A stretch of DNA of 25,695 nucleotides, from IMG/VR virus record IMGVR_UViG_3300018426_002259, positions 1 to 25,695 of that record; one strand, 5' to 3'. The stretch is from a virus. Of the stretch, positions 7,767 to 15,532 are shown one piece after another (the first letter of the stretch is position 1; each line of letters begins with the position of its first letter). Under the pieces are notes generated by a model. That model made no database searches, was not told the origin of the DNA, and worked only from the letters and a program-made list of their open reading frames with translations. A program made the translations under genes and the position numbers.

Positions 7767-9029
7767 TTATTTATCTAAAGAGCCTTCTCTATCAATGTCT
7801 ATGGTATAACATCGTATATCTCTTTTTAGTGTATTTTGATGTCTTAATCCAAGATTATGAGCTCTTATATTTTGAACATACATAAAATAATCTCGGCTAT
7901 CACCAAATATACCACCAACTGTTTTATAAGGCTCATACGTTATGGCGTTATACTCTAGATTATATTGATCCTCTTTATCACAAAGTACTCTCATATATGT
8001 ATTAATCTTTGAGTCAGGATCAATAGTTAGGTTTATATGATTGTTGTGCCTAGAAGGAGTTAATAATAATCGTGGATTAGTTATCTGGTAATCTTGAAAA
8101 GTTTTAGTTCCAGTAACAGAGTGTTTTATAATGTTAGGCGAAAACCGATCATATAAATCTGTCATAATTAAATCTGAGCAAATTGGGTTTGACGATTTTG
8201 TTATGCAACCAGACTCTCCTAAAATATTACAAAAATTTATATCATATTTTGATAATAATATTTTTTTAAAATTACTATACCCTTTTTTATTACCTAAAGG
8301 TGAACTAATAATTTTTCCGTCATGTTTGAGATATGATGAAGTATGAGTTAAAGGATATTTTTTTAGGGCAGAATTAGAATATATATAAGTTGGCTCAACT
8401 TCGTCTTTAAATCTAGGATTATCTTTTGATATGTATAAATCTTTAATTGTTTTTTTATAATACGATTTACGAATCTCGTCCCATTCAGAGTTAATATTTT
8501 GAATTTGAGAAAAATTAAATTTTAGATCTTTTAATACTCTGCGTTGAGAATGAGTTTCATATCGATCTAATAAAGAGTTTGATATTTTGGCAAACACATC
8601 AAAGTCAAATTCATTTTCATCTACTATGTGATGTATTGTTTTTCCTTGCTCTCCTAACTCGTCAAATACATCTTTCCAATATAACCACTCATACCAACGA
8701 TTTGGACAATAGGTTTTAGATAGTATAATGTCATCACCATAGCTAAAACACCAATCTCGTATTGTGCTGGGGTTTGGTGGAGCTGATTTAGTTTTATCTC
8801 TTACTTCCTCATAATACTTGTTAATATTGGGTCTATATACTTTTACACCTTTACCCTCAAAAAATTTTTGAAGAGCATCTAAATCTTTATTAGTTTCTTT
8901 ATGGATTTTTATAAGAGTAGGCAGTATATCTTTATCAGAAGGCGATGCAAGTTCCTTTAGGCATTCTGTAGGTAACAGTTTGCCTATAAGAATAGTTTTT
9001 AGTTTTGAATACTCGTTATATACACTCAT
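7767..9029 (-). CDS. amidinotransferase-like pentein paralogue lacking the catalytic His motif
   Basis: 420 aa, clearly paralogous to the 3229-4551 product: both open with YNEYSKLKT, share RDWCFSYG, a WLYWKD block, GKTIHH and a C-terminal CYT(L/I)DIDRE. The block GHIDGGANPI of the other copy is here GCITKSSNPI (274-283), so the presumed catalytic His is Cys275 and the following Asp is Thr277. The glycines before the nucleophile (GGVHC) have become RDIRC, although Cys407 remains. The central region is more divergent. It is therefore probably a pseudoenzyme, regulatory partner or altered enzyme, perhaps forming hetero-oligomers with the intact copy. It starts at an ATGA overlap with the 84-aa gene and opens the low-GC cargo block. 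Confidence 0.75.
   Translation of the reverse strand: MSVYNEYSKLKTILIGKLLPTECLKELASPSDKDILPTLIKIHKETNKDLDALQKFFEGKGVKVYRPNINKYYEEVRDKTKSAPPNPSTIRDWCFSYGDDIILSKTYCPNRWYEWLYWKDVFDELGEQGKTIHHIVDENEFDFDVFAKISNSLLDRYETHSQRRVLKDLKFNFSQIQNINSEWDEIRKSYYKKTIKDLYISKDNPRFKDEVEPTYIYSNSALKKYPLTHTSSYLKHDGKIISSPLGNKKGYSNFKKILLSKYDINFCNILGESGCITKSSNPICSDLIMTDLYDRFSPNIIKHSVTGTKTFQDYQITNPRLLLTPSRHNNHINLTIDPDSKINTYMRVLCDKEDQYNLEYNAITYEPYKTVGGIFGDSRDYFMYVQNIRAHNLGLRHQNTLKRDIRCYTIDIDREGSLDK
7768..7775 (-). promoter_or_regulatory. possible T4-type late promoter (GATAAATA)
   Basis: Minus strand GATAAATA, 7 of 8 matches to the T4 late -10 TATAAATA, placed 24 bases before the methyltransferase ATG, similar to the spacing of the better late site at 17007-17014. 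It overlaps the last codons of pentein copy 2. Similar 7/8 matches occur by chance elsewhere in this AT-rich sequence, so this is weak. Confidence 0.3.
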
Positions 9030-9280
9030 TTTGTTGATTGAAAGGATAAAGTAATACCACCTGGACCTGCTGATAATTCATATGTGTGCCAACGGTTTGA
9101 AAGGTTGATATCTAATTTATTAAAACAGTAAATAGAGACATATTTGTCGTCGTCTAGTGTATCTACGGCATCAATTGTGTTAGTTGCGTAATCAATGCCA
9201 ACATTATAAAGATGATTGATTCTCTCAGGATCATCTTTCCAAGGGGAGTCTAATTCTCCAACTGGAATGTGCATAATCAT
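9026..9280 (-). CDS. hypothetical protein, 84 aa
   Basis: No family recognised. The start at 9280 overlaps the phosphoribosyltransferase stop as ATGA; a second Met two codons later is an alternative. The sequence begins MIMHIPVGELDSPWKDDPER, has an acidic centre (DAVDTLDDDKYVSIYCF) and ends ITLSFQSTK. It looks like a small soluble beta-rich protein. It overlaps the downstream pentein gene by ATGA, which supports it as a translated gene. It marks the junction between the operon of nucleotide/sugar enzymes and the AT-rich cassette. Confidence 0.7.
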   Translation of the reverse strand: MIMHIPVGELDSPWKDDPERINHLYNVGIDYATNTIDAVDTLDDDKYVSIYCFNKLDINLSNRWHTYELSAGPGGITLSFQSTK

Positions 9281-9843
9281 TTGTCATATAATCCTACATT
9301 TTCCCACGGATATACAACCCAAACATCATCGTCTGCTTTGTTGACTTCCGTAGCATAATACCTTACCAAGTCAAATTCGCTTGATAGATTTTCAGTTAGT
9401 ACAGCAAATCTTACATTATGATTCCAAATGTCTTTCCAAGCGGGGTTAGTAGCTAAACAGTTACTTTCCCAATCCTTCATAATCCATTTGAAAGTTCTAC
9501 CAGTGTCATTGATGTCATCAATGACTAAAATATTTTTGCGTTTCTCAGGAACAGATCCAGTATAGCCAGAATTGGCACTTCCATCCTCAACTACGCCATA
9601 GCCAAACGCATCCTCAGCCATAATACAGTTAGATTCGTTTGATTCGTTGCCATTGTTGCGGAAACTAACAAGCAAACTGTCAGCAGGAATATCAAGCATA
9701 TTGCTAAGGATAGTAGCGGGTACATTTCCGCCACGAGTAATACCTACAATATAATCAGGACGCCAACCGTCAGCATACATTTGATTAGTTATACTGTGGC
9801 ACATACGCTCAATGTCGTGCCAAGAATACCATAGTTTTTTCAT
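9277..9843 (-). CDS. type I phosphoribosyltransferase, Gpt/xanthine-guanine-like
   Basis: 188 aa. The PRPP-binding loop is NILVIDDINDTGRTF (104-118); the PPi loop region YIVGITRGG (31-39) and the C-terminal VWVVYPWENVG match the xanthine-guanine PRTase (Gpt) class. This class joins a purine base to PRPP to make the nucleotide. An insertion of about 25 residues (NNGNESNESNCIMAEDAFGY region) precedes the PRPP loop and may set base choice. Next to deazaguanine genes it might salvage guanine-type or 7-deazaguanine bases, but ordinary purine salvage is just as compatible. It overlaps both neighbours by ATGA. Confidence 0.85.
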   Translation of the reverse strand: MKKLWYSWHDIERMCHSITNQMYADGWRPDYIVGITRGGNVPATILSNMLDIPADSLLVSFRNNGNESNESNCIMAEDAFGYGVVEDGSANSGYTGSVPEKRKNILVIDDINDTGRTFKWIMKDWESNCLATNPAWKDIWNHNVRFAVLTENLSSEFDLVRYYATEVNKADDDVWVVYPWENVGLYDK

Positions 9844-10097
9844 TGTTCCTTTTGTTTTGAATGGTAATCGTCTCTACAAATATGATATAAATCTATAAAA
9901 TTTTTATAAGCCTTATCTAGCGCAGGATATACTTTACACATATCTTCAATTTCTCCTGTGTGTAACGTCATTCCTGGACTAAATCTAACTTTAGTAAATG
10001 TTCCTGGACCATCTAAATAGTCGGTGTATTCATATACTGCCACTGTTAGATCCTCTGGTGGTATGTTAATTTTCATGGTGTTTGCTAATAGTTTCAT
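9840..10097 (-). CDS. hypothetical protein, 85 aa
   Basis: No family recognised. The ATG at 10097 is preferred because an AAGG lies 8 bases before it, although it overlaps the glycosyltransferase 3' end by 32 bases; an internal ATG at 10076 (MKINIPPED) would overlap by 11 bases. The N-terminal half is beta-like (LTVAVYEYTDYLDGPGTFTK), and the C-terminal half is helical and ends in the charged YHSKQKEQ. It overlaps the downstream phosphoribosyltransferase by ATGA, so it is translated in the same unit. Confidence 0.7.
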   Translation of the reverse strand: MKLLANTMKINIPPEDLTVAVYEYTDYLDGPGTFTKVRFSPGMTLHTGEIEDMCKVYPALDKAYKNFIDLYHICRDDYHSKQKEQ

Positions 10098-11145
10098 ATA
10101 AAGCCTTGCCAGAAAAATATTGGTTTTGTACTTTATCTTTCTGCTCCTTTATATCGAGGAGATATGTAGAGTGGTTCTCCATAAAATCATGGATACGCTC
10201 TATAATATCTTCTTTATGCATTTCGTAGCTATCCCAGCTAGATGTCCATTCGCTAGGATATTTGAATTTGTCAATTGCCATCTCACTATAGGATAGCCTA
10301 TCTGGCACCATAGGAATAGCATTTACAAGAACACCCTCATACCAACTGATACCGAGGGTTTCTTGTAAGTTAGCAGAGAATACAATTTTAGCTTGCCCTA
10401 GCAAGTTATGATATTGATGTTTTGTAAGCTCAGTGTCTTGACATACAACAAATTCATACTCAGGCAAACTTTCTTGTAAATCTCTAAAAATATTTACTTG
10501 CTTTTCGGGCGCCAGCCTATGCGGAAATAAAATCATATCCTTTTTAGGCATTCCATGGCACCCAAACATAGCAGAGTCTAGATATTCCATGGGCCAACCG
10601 ACCTTGCGAATACCATTTAGTAACTGTCTATCTATATCAGCTTCGTTCTCCCAAAAAGTAGATACGAATAAGTTTATGTGGAATTGTGTGGCAAAGAAGT
10701 TGTCATCATAACATTCATACATTGCCATTTCAGTGTTACGCACCCAAGGCTTATTTCCTATAAGTCTGCCGAGGAAATCATGTGGATCGTAACTACCAGC
10801 GTGCCATAAGCCACCAATTCGAATGCGAACGCCCAGTAACTCAGCCATGTAACGAAGCTGGAGTACAGTTGGGTTCCACGCATCTGTATATAAGAAATAA
10901 TCTCCATCATTTATCTTTCCTTCACAAAATAACTCTCCAATGAGCTTTAGTTGTTCGCTTTTATAAACATTAGTTCCACCAAAGTTTAAGAAAGCACCGG
11001 GGGTGGTAGATTGTACTACTTCACCCCCACTCACGATTATAGGATCAATCCCTGTCGCATCACGTAACTGAGGCGCTAGATGTTGCTTCCACTGTTTAGT
11101 GTAGCGAGTATCTACTGCCTCCAAATCCACGATATAAACAGTCAT
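10066..11145 (-). CDS. GT-B fold glycosyltransferase (GT4-like)
   Basis: 359 aa. The C-terminal Rossmann half carries ILFPHRLAPEKQVNIFRDL (205-223), the strand and helix that start the nucleotide-sugar domain of GT-B enzymes, and QETLGISWYE (261-270), an E-x7-E motif binding the donor sugar nucleotide. The N-terminal acceptor half includes DGDYFLYTDAWNP and IRIGGLWHAGSYDPHDF. It is cytosolic with no membrane segment. The acceptor is unknown. It lies in the operon that starts with the QueD-like gene and near the DpdA-like gene, so DNA-base glycosylation is a reasonable idea, but a virion or host-envelope glycan is not excluded. It starts at an ATGA overlap with the 61-aa gene. Confidence 0.8.
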   Translation of the reverse strand: MTVYIVDLEAVDTRYTKQWKQHLAPQLRDATGIDPIIVSGGEVVQSTTPGAFLNFGGTNVYKSEQLKLIGELFCEGKINDGDYFLYTDAWNPTVLQLRYMAELLGVRIRIGGLWHAGSYDPHDFLGRLIGNKPWVRNTEMAMYECYDDNFFATQFHINLFVSTFWENEADIDRQLLNGIRKVGWPMEYLDSAMFGCHGMPKKDMILFPHRLAPEKQVNIFRDLQESLPEYEFVVCQDTELTKHQYHNLLGQAKIVFSANLQETLGISWYEGVLVNAIPMVPDRLSYSEMAIDKFKYPSEWTSSWDSYEMHKEDIIERIHDFMENHSTYLLDIKEQKDKVQNQYFSGKALYETISKHHEN

Positions 11146-11327
11146 CTTTGTTCTCTTTTCCGTTTCTTTTCTTGTGTTCTACACCAAGCCATATATCCTT
11201 CCCAAACTTTATCGCCTTTTTTGTATAAGGACGCCTCGTGAAAGGGTTTGCCTTCAAAACGGCAATAATCACGGAAAGCATCCAAGTCATCAAAAATTTT
11301 GCGAATCAAAGGATCTTTAATAGCCAT
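11142..11327 (-). CDS. conserved small phage protein, 61 aa
   Basis: Function unknown. Small, basic and mostly helical, with FRDYCRFEGKPFHEASLY and a Trp-rich WEGYMAWC segment. An AGAGG lies about 7 bases before the ATG at 11327, and the stop overlaps the glycosyltransferase start as ATGA. I recall comparable small proteins in marine T4-like phages, but no function is attached. A longer reading frame at 11096-11293 on the same strand overlaps it and is rejected. Confidence 0.7.
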   Translation of the reverse strand: MAIKDPLIRKIFDDLDAFRDYCRFEGKPFHEASLYKKGDKVWEGYMAWCRTQEKKRKREQR

Positions 11328-11335
11328 ATAACCTC

Positions 11336-11710
11336 TTACTCATAATAAATTGAACAACCATTTTCCCCGTCCTCTGATACATCAATAATAACAGAGCGTC
11401 CGAGGTATTTTTCTTTAATACACTTATATAAATCATCAGCGATCATCTCACAACTCTTGTAATCGAGTTCGAGAGCTCCAGTGGTGAAGAGTTTCTCACA
11501 CCATCGCTTGAACTGGATAAATTCTACTTCCCTGTCGTCGTGGAACACTTCTAGTTGAACTTTGAAGTGAAAGATATGACGGTGGGGATGCCCAAGGAAA
11601 CTTACATCATATTCATCTCCTGTAGCGAGGTTAGGGTCAGTTAGAGCTGCAGGGTAATAGTGAATACCCTCTTTGCGAAAAGTGACCCAAATATATCTTT
11701 TAGATTCCAT
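11336..11710 (-). CDS. queD: divergent QueD/PTPS-family protein (6-carboxytetrahydropterin synthase-like)
   Basis: 124 aa, the usual size for the T-fold family. The zinc-type histidine block is GHPHRHIFHFKVQLEVF (40-56), equivalent to HGH followed by the long beta strand. Then come EVEFIQFKRWCEKLF (family 'DF..lk'), KSCEMIADDLY (85-95, family 'PTaEnia') with Glu88, and VSEDGENGCSIYY (111-123, family 'v.E....a.Y'). QueD makes 6-carboxytetrahydropterin from dihydroneopterin triphosphate, bridging FolE and QueE. The catalytic Cys expected shortly before the HxH motif is absent, and the LDH motif reads LDY, so chemistry may differ. First gene after the promoter at 11731-11759; AGGA sits 9 bases before the ATG. 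Confidence 0.65.
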   Translation of the reverse strand: MESKRYIWVTFRKEGIHYYPAALTDPNLATGDEYDVSFLGHPHRHIFHFKVQLEVFHDDREVEFIQFKRWCEKLFTTGALELDYKSCEMIADDLYKCIKEKYLGRSVIIDVSEDGENGCSIYYE

Positions 11711-11730
11711 AATATCATCCTATATAATTT

Positions 11731-11759
11731 ATGATATAATATATTTACTTAAATGTCAA
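11731..11759 (-). promoter_or_regulatory. sigma70-type promoter for the queD-like operon
   Basis: Minus-strand TTGACA (11754-11759), 17-base spacer, TATCAT (11731-11736), 20 bases upstream of the QueD-like ATG. As at 827-855, the stop codon TGA of the preceding gene (11756-11758) is inside the -35 hexamer. It would drive the queD-like to 84-aa genes and possibly the pentein cassette. Confidence 0.72.
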
Positions 11760-12313
11760 GTTAGTGTTAAAAATTTGTCATCAGTATTTTCATCAGCGTT
11801 CAATACGCTGTCACTGCTATACTCATGCCAACTAGTAAAGTTCTTTTTGCGGGTTAGCTCATGAAGATGGTGTGTCCATACTCCAGGGTTGGAATACCCC
11901 CAAGTAGTGTCATCAAGTTTTAGCGTAGCATTGTAACCAAGTTGTGCTAGATATGGCATTTTTACACTAATCATAGGAATAAAGTTTTCATTTTCGCACC
12001 AGCCATACTCTAATATAGCTTCAGCATACTTTACATCAAAATCTAGTGCTACAAAGTAATTGTTGTCATCCTCTAAACATCGCTTGATAACAGTATCCCA
12101 ACGATTCCAATCAGCTTCGTTTTCAGGGTTGAAAGACTGCGTTGTACCAAAATAGATTTGCCTTACTTTATGCCTCATAGCTTTGTATAAAATATCCTCA
12201 ACAGGCGGAGTATCTACTACAAATAGCGTATATAATCCATGAGCAATAGTATGCTCTACTTCATTGCCTGTAAAATAAGTAACTTTTTTTCGTTCGCCTG
12301 TATCTAGTGCCAT
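11756..12313 (-). CDS. conserved phage protein of unknown function, 185 aa
   Basis: I do not recognise a catalytic family. The N-terminal part reads VTYFTGNEVEHTIAHGLYTL, then a strand VRQIYFGTTQSFNPENE and YFVALDFDVKYAEAILEYG, suggesting an alpha/beta fold. FIPMISVKMPYLAQLGYNATLKLDD is followed by NPGVWTHHLHEL, a His-rich segment that could bind metal. From memory, related proteins occur in marine T4-like phages near deazaguanine genes, which I cannot confirm here. It overlaps the upstream dehydrogenase by 10 bases and is the last gene before a new promoter, whose -35 contains its stop codon. Confidence 0.75.
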   Translation of the reverse strand: MALDTGERKKVTYFTGNEVEHTIAHGLYTLFVVDTPPVEDILYKAMRHKVRQIYFGTTQSFNPENEADWNRWDTVIKRCLEDDNNYFVALDFDVKYAEAILEYGWCENENFIPMISVKMPYLAQLGYNATLKLDDTTWGYSNPGVWTHHLHELTRKKNFTSWHEYSSDSVLNADENTDDKFLTLT

Positions 12314-13200
12314 TGTATATAACCTCTGCTATATTGTTTATCTCGAACTACACCATCATCAAATGCCGCAGCCCACTCAGTATCACGATTATAACCTTTA
12401 GTCCAAAACTTATCAACATTCAATTGCTTCTTACTAATCATGTCCTCAGCCTCATACATACAATCTAAAAACAATGGCGTTCGTGGGCTTGGAAATACCA
12501 TGGTACATGCCTTCCACAGCAGATTGCTGAAGTCAGTTGTAACAGGTTTTTGTGCCGCAAAAATTACCAAGGCGTTATTGTTTAAGATTGGCTGTGAAAA
12601 TACATAGTTAGTAGCACTCAAGTCAATAACTACATCATAAGTCCCCTCATATTCAGATTTTAGCTTTTTCTTCCATAGGTGAGGATTGCTGCTTCCTACA
12701 ACATCAATTTTGAATTTATAATCGTTTTGTCTAAGTTTTGTATAAGCTACCCAAGCAAGGAATCCACTACCTAATAGTAGTAGCTTCTTTCCTCTGCCTT
12801 GTCTAGCTAGTAGTTGATCCTTAGCTTGCTCAATTACATTTAGCCCGCAAGCCACTGGTTCTAATATATAGCGTGGGTGTGCTTCGGGGACAGGTACAAA
12901 CTCCCCGTCACGAACGTTATAATAGTCCGCATACGCAGGTTCTCCACGTGTAGCTACTATATCGTGTGTTTTGACATGCACTACATTTCTACCAACTTCT
13001 ACTACTTCGCCCAATCCTTCGTGTCCTTGCATATGTAATGGGAGTGGTCCAAACTTGCCGCTCATCATATCAATATCAGATCGGCATACACCTGTCATTA
13101 GTGATTTTACACAAATCTCATTATCACTGACAGGAGGCTTTTCCCATTCTACTTCTTCAAACTTTCCTGTGCCATCCGTTGCTAAAAGTCTTACCTTCAT
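12304..13200 (-). CDS. MDR (zinc alcohol dehydrogenase-like) oxidoreductase
   Basis: 298 aa, shorter than the usual 340-380 because the structural-zinc lobe with its four Cys is missing. The catalytic-zinc residues are visible: Cys39 in TGVCRSD, His60-Glu61 in MQGHEGLGEVVEVG and Glu114 in ILEPVACGL. The nucleotide-binding domain starts KKLLLLGSGFLAWVAY (138-153), a GxGxxA-type loop. Such enzymes oxidise or reduce an alcohol or sugar with NAD(P). It lies between a MocA-type oxidoreductase and an unknown gene, in the same unit as an SDR epimerase and the DpdA-like gene, suggesting a shared sugar or polyol path. Substrate unknown. Confidence 0.83.
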   Translation of the reverse strand: MKVRLLATDGTGKFEEVEWEKPPVSDNEICVKSLMTGVCRSDIDMMSGKFGPLPLHMQGHEGLGEVVEVGRNVVHVKTHDIVATRGEPAYADYYNVRDGEFVPVPEAHPRYILEPVACGLNVIEQAKDQLLARQGRGKKLLLLGSGFLAWVAYTKLRQNDYKFKIDVVGSSNPHLWKKKLKSEYEGTYDVVIDLSATNYVFSQPILNNNALVIFAAQKPVTTDFSNLLWKACTMVFPSPRTPLFLDCMYEAEDMISKKQLNVDKFWTKGYNRDTEWAAAFDDGVVRDKQYSRGYIQWH

Positions 13201-14075
13201 AGTAGTCCTAATTTGTTGTGAATGAATAAATCAATATCAAGTTGCCTAATCCAAAACTCGTCATTAGCTATTTGACTTACAGAATCTAAAATCATAGCCC
13301 TATATGCATCTTCAGGGCATAGTCCATAATGATACTGTATTGTTGGACCATCCTCAGTGTTGAAGATAATAAGTCTTCTGTCCTCAAGTCCATTAGCCCA
13401 GTTAGCAGTAAGTGTCCATTTGTCATTAAAGACAAACCGGCACTCATCATCAACATCATATATTCCTCCAGGATAAATGTCTCCGTATTCAGTTTCTGTA
13501 ATATTTTCTAGTAGATGGTTTTGTGCTGAGAATCTAACTTGTAGCTTATCAGTTTTCCAGTCAGGATTGAGCGCAATAAAAAAGCTCAATAAGTGTGGCA
13601 TCAAGTCTCTGCTTACTCCTCCCCATGCACATTTTTTAGTTGTAAACCAACTGCCAGGATGTGGAATACGCATACGGTTTTCCCATACGAAATTTACAGA
13701 ACTAGCACTCTCGGCAATATCATTGTAATTGATTAGTTCTCTTCTCCACATATTATTTTTTACCATCATAATTCTAGTGGAGCGATAATCATTTAAAAGT
13801 CTATGCCACGCTTGAGAAGTTTCCAATCCAGGCTTCTCAACAAACATAACATCTACATTATGATTCTCAAGAATCTCTCTTGCTATCGTTTCGTGTGTAA
13901 AGTTAGGAGTGCAAATATGTGCTGTTTGAAATGACATTCTCAACGGCATTTCTGAAACTTCTGTATAGTTGCCTAAATTATTCAAATCAACAGTAACAGT
14001 CTCCCAACCTAGTTCTTTGTATATTTTGTAATATAAAGAACCAATACCTAACCCAACAATTAGAGCTCTTTTCAT
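13197..14075 (-). CDS. GFO/IDH/MocA-family oxidoreductase
   Basis: 292 aa. N-terminal Rossmann fold RALIVGLGIGSLYYKIYKE (3-21) with a GxGxGS loop, then AHICTPNFTHETIAREIL (52-69) and FVEKPG (78-83). Together these are the defining 'TPn..H' and 'EKP' blocks of the family. The C-terminal domain (about 110-292) has the mixed sheet used for substrate binding (GGVSRDLMPHLLSFF). Members oxidise or reduce sugar and cyclitol derivatives with NAD(P). It overlaps both the DpdA-like and the MDR gene by ATGA, so the three are translated together. Substrate unknown. Confidence 0.85.
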   Translation of the reverse strand: MKRALIVGLGIGSLYYKIYKELGWETVTVDLNNLGNYTEVSEMPLRMSFQTAHICTPNFTHETIAREILENHNVDVMFVEKPGLETSQAWHRLLNDYRSTRIMMVKNNMWRRELINYNDIAESASSVNFVWENRMRIPHPGSWFTTKKCAWGGVSRDLMPHLLSFFIALNPDWKTDKLQVRFSAQNHLLENITETEYGDIYPGGIYDVDDECRFVFNDKWTLTANWANGLEDRRLIIFNTEDGPTIQYHYGLCPEDAYRAMILDSVSQIANDEFWIRQLDIDLFIHNKLGLL

Positions 14076-15532
14076 GATGCTTCCTCAAAAAGGTTGTTAT
14101 AGAAAGTTGTGGCATTTTTCATTTTCTTGCCAGTAAATCCTCTAGTACCTCGAATGCCATCAAGATAGTTTTGATACTCATCATTTAGTGCGTTTGCTTT
14201 ATCTCTGTCGTCTGTAGCAAAAATATCATTGACGACATCTCTGAATGCTACTACGTCAAACATTTCACGAACTAATACACCAGGAACAATGCCTTTGTCA
14301 TATTGCCTGTTAGCTTCTTGTACAGCATTTATATGAGTCCATACATTATGTGACATTAGCAAGCAGTATGAGAACGAGTCCCAAGATGTAAATCCAATTT
14401 TACCAATTTTGTTTTTATCATTAGGCCCATATACACATACATCTTTAGCAGTCATGCCAATGGATATAGGTGAATCCTCAAATACTTTCCAACATCCTTC
14501 TCTTACCCAAGCATCTGCTAATGGTGTAGGATCTGTATGGAATTTTCTATCATCAAATGATGCTTCCATTCTATAACCCCATTTGCCTCTGTCAGGTGTT
14601 TCTGTAGCGCAATATACTTGCCCGTTGGCAGTTGCTAAAAATGGACTAGCACAATCAAAAGTAATCATAAAGTTTTCGTTATGATTTTTTCGAATAGCTC
14701 TTTGTATGTCTGTTAGCATAAGCGCCCATTCAAGTTTTGATGTGCCTAAAAAGTGCATTACATCCTGTACACCTTTTTCTAATAATCCGTCAAATCGTAA
14801 CGCAATCAATCTTTTTATAGCTAAATGGATATCGCACATATTTTGCCCACCCATAGCCCAGCCACTGAAGTGATCAGTGTATTGCTTAGGGTCGCAATAC
14901 TTTTTCATCTGATCATACCATTCGTCTGCTTCTGTATGGTTTTCGCCTTGTAATACGTTTAGGAACTTACACGCACCTGTTTTATTTTTCATAAAATAGT
15001 CGTTGTTTACTTGTGTTCCATTTACGCCTTCCTGGAATGTGTTGATTCCGCTAGCAGCTCTTCCTTCAGGTGTTTTACGCACCCATGTTGGTATATCTAG
15101 GATCATTCCATAATCCATATACGCATCCATCCAAGTCAATACTAGCTCACGCTTCTTTTTAGCTTTAGGACAGTTAGGATCTTTCCAGTCACCTTCCCAT
15201 ACACCTTTGCCAATCTGAAATCCTCCAGAGTCACCTAACATCCAAGTATTATCACGATCTCTATTGCGGATCATGTCCTCTTTCTCAGCCTTCTTATTGA
15301 TGTCTAGAATTGCGTGTCCTGCTGAGTATAAGGACCACTTATACTTGTAAATACCTTCATTTTGATTTAGCCAGTTGAGGCTTTCCATCCCATTAGTCAT
15401 TGGAGGAATAAATCGTGAAGGATCTACATAATTTATAAATCTTTGTTTACCAATAAATGTAGCATAAAAAGTGCTTAGGGCTGGTAAGAAGTGTGCATAG
15501 TCTTTTTGATGTTTAGTTAAGTCAGTATTCAT
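14072..15532 (-). CDS. dpdA: DpdA-like DNA 7-deazaguanine transglycosylase (TGT fold)
   Basis: 486 aa, longer than bacterial tRNA-guanine transglycosylase (about 375). The TGT active-site series is present in order: LGDSGGFQIG (99-108; Asp101 binds the base), LNVLQGE (191-197), FSGWAMGGQN (222-231), MHFLGTS (259-265) and FMITFDCASPF (288-298), with Asp293 as the likely nucleophile. The C-terminal zinc site of tRNA TGTs is not visible. DpdA enzymes exchange guanine in DNA for a 7-deazaguanine, in phages giving resistance to restriction. FolE, QueE and a QueD-like protein in the same window supply the precursor. A tRNA-acting enzyme is the alternative, but phage context and length favour DpdA. 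ATGA overlaps on both sides. Confidence 0.85.
   Translation of the reverse strand: MNTDLTKHQKDYAHFLPALSTFYATFIGKQRFINYVDPSRFIPPMTNGMESLNWLNQNEGIYKYKWSLYSAGHAILDINKKAEKEDMIRNRDRDNTWMLGDSGGFQIGKGVWEGDWKDPNCPKAKKKRELVLTWMDAYMDYGMILDIPTWVRKTPEGRAASGINTFQEGVNGTQVNNDYFMKNKTGACKFLNVLQGENHTEADEWYDQMKKYCDPKQYTDHFSGWAMGGQNMCDIHLAIKRLIALRFDGLLEKGVQDVMHFLGTSKLEWALMLTDIQRAIRKNHNENFMITFDCASPFLATANGQVYCATETPDRGKWGYRMEASFDDRKFHTDPTPLADAWVREGCWKVFEDSPISIGMTAKDVCVYGPNDKNKIGKIGFTSWDSFSYCLLMSHNVWTHINAVQEANRQYDKGIVPGVLVREMFDVVAFRDVVNDIFATDDRDKANALNDEYQNYLDGIRGTRGFTGKKMKNATTFYNNLFEEAS

Noticed and set aside
2744-9029. The transporter block as a piece of bacterial chromosome or assembly chimera
   Set aside because: It is joined on both sides to phage-type genes by 4-base overlaps and by a promoter matching the other phage promoters.
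11096-11293. Minus-strand 65-codon frame overlapping the 61-aa gene and the glycosyltransferase start
   Set aside because: It is out of frame with both and overlaps 150 bases of the 61-aa gene, which has a ribosome site and an ATGA junction.
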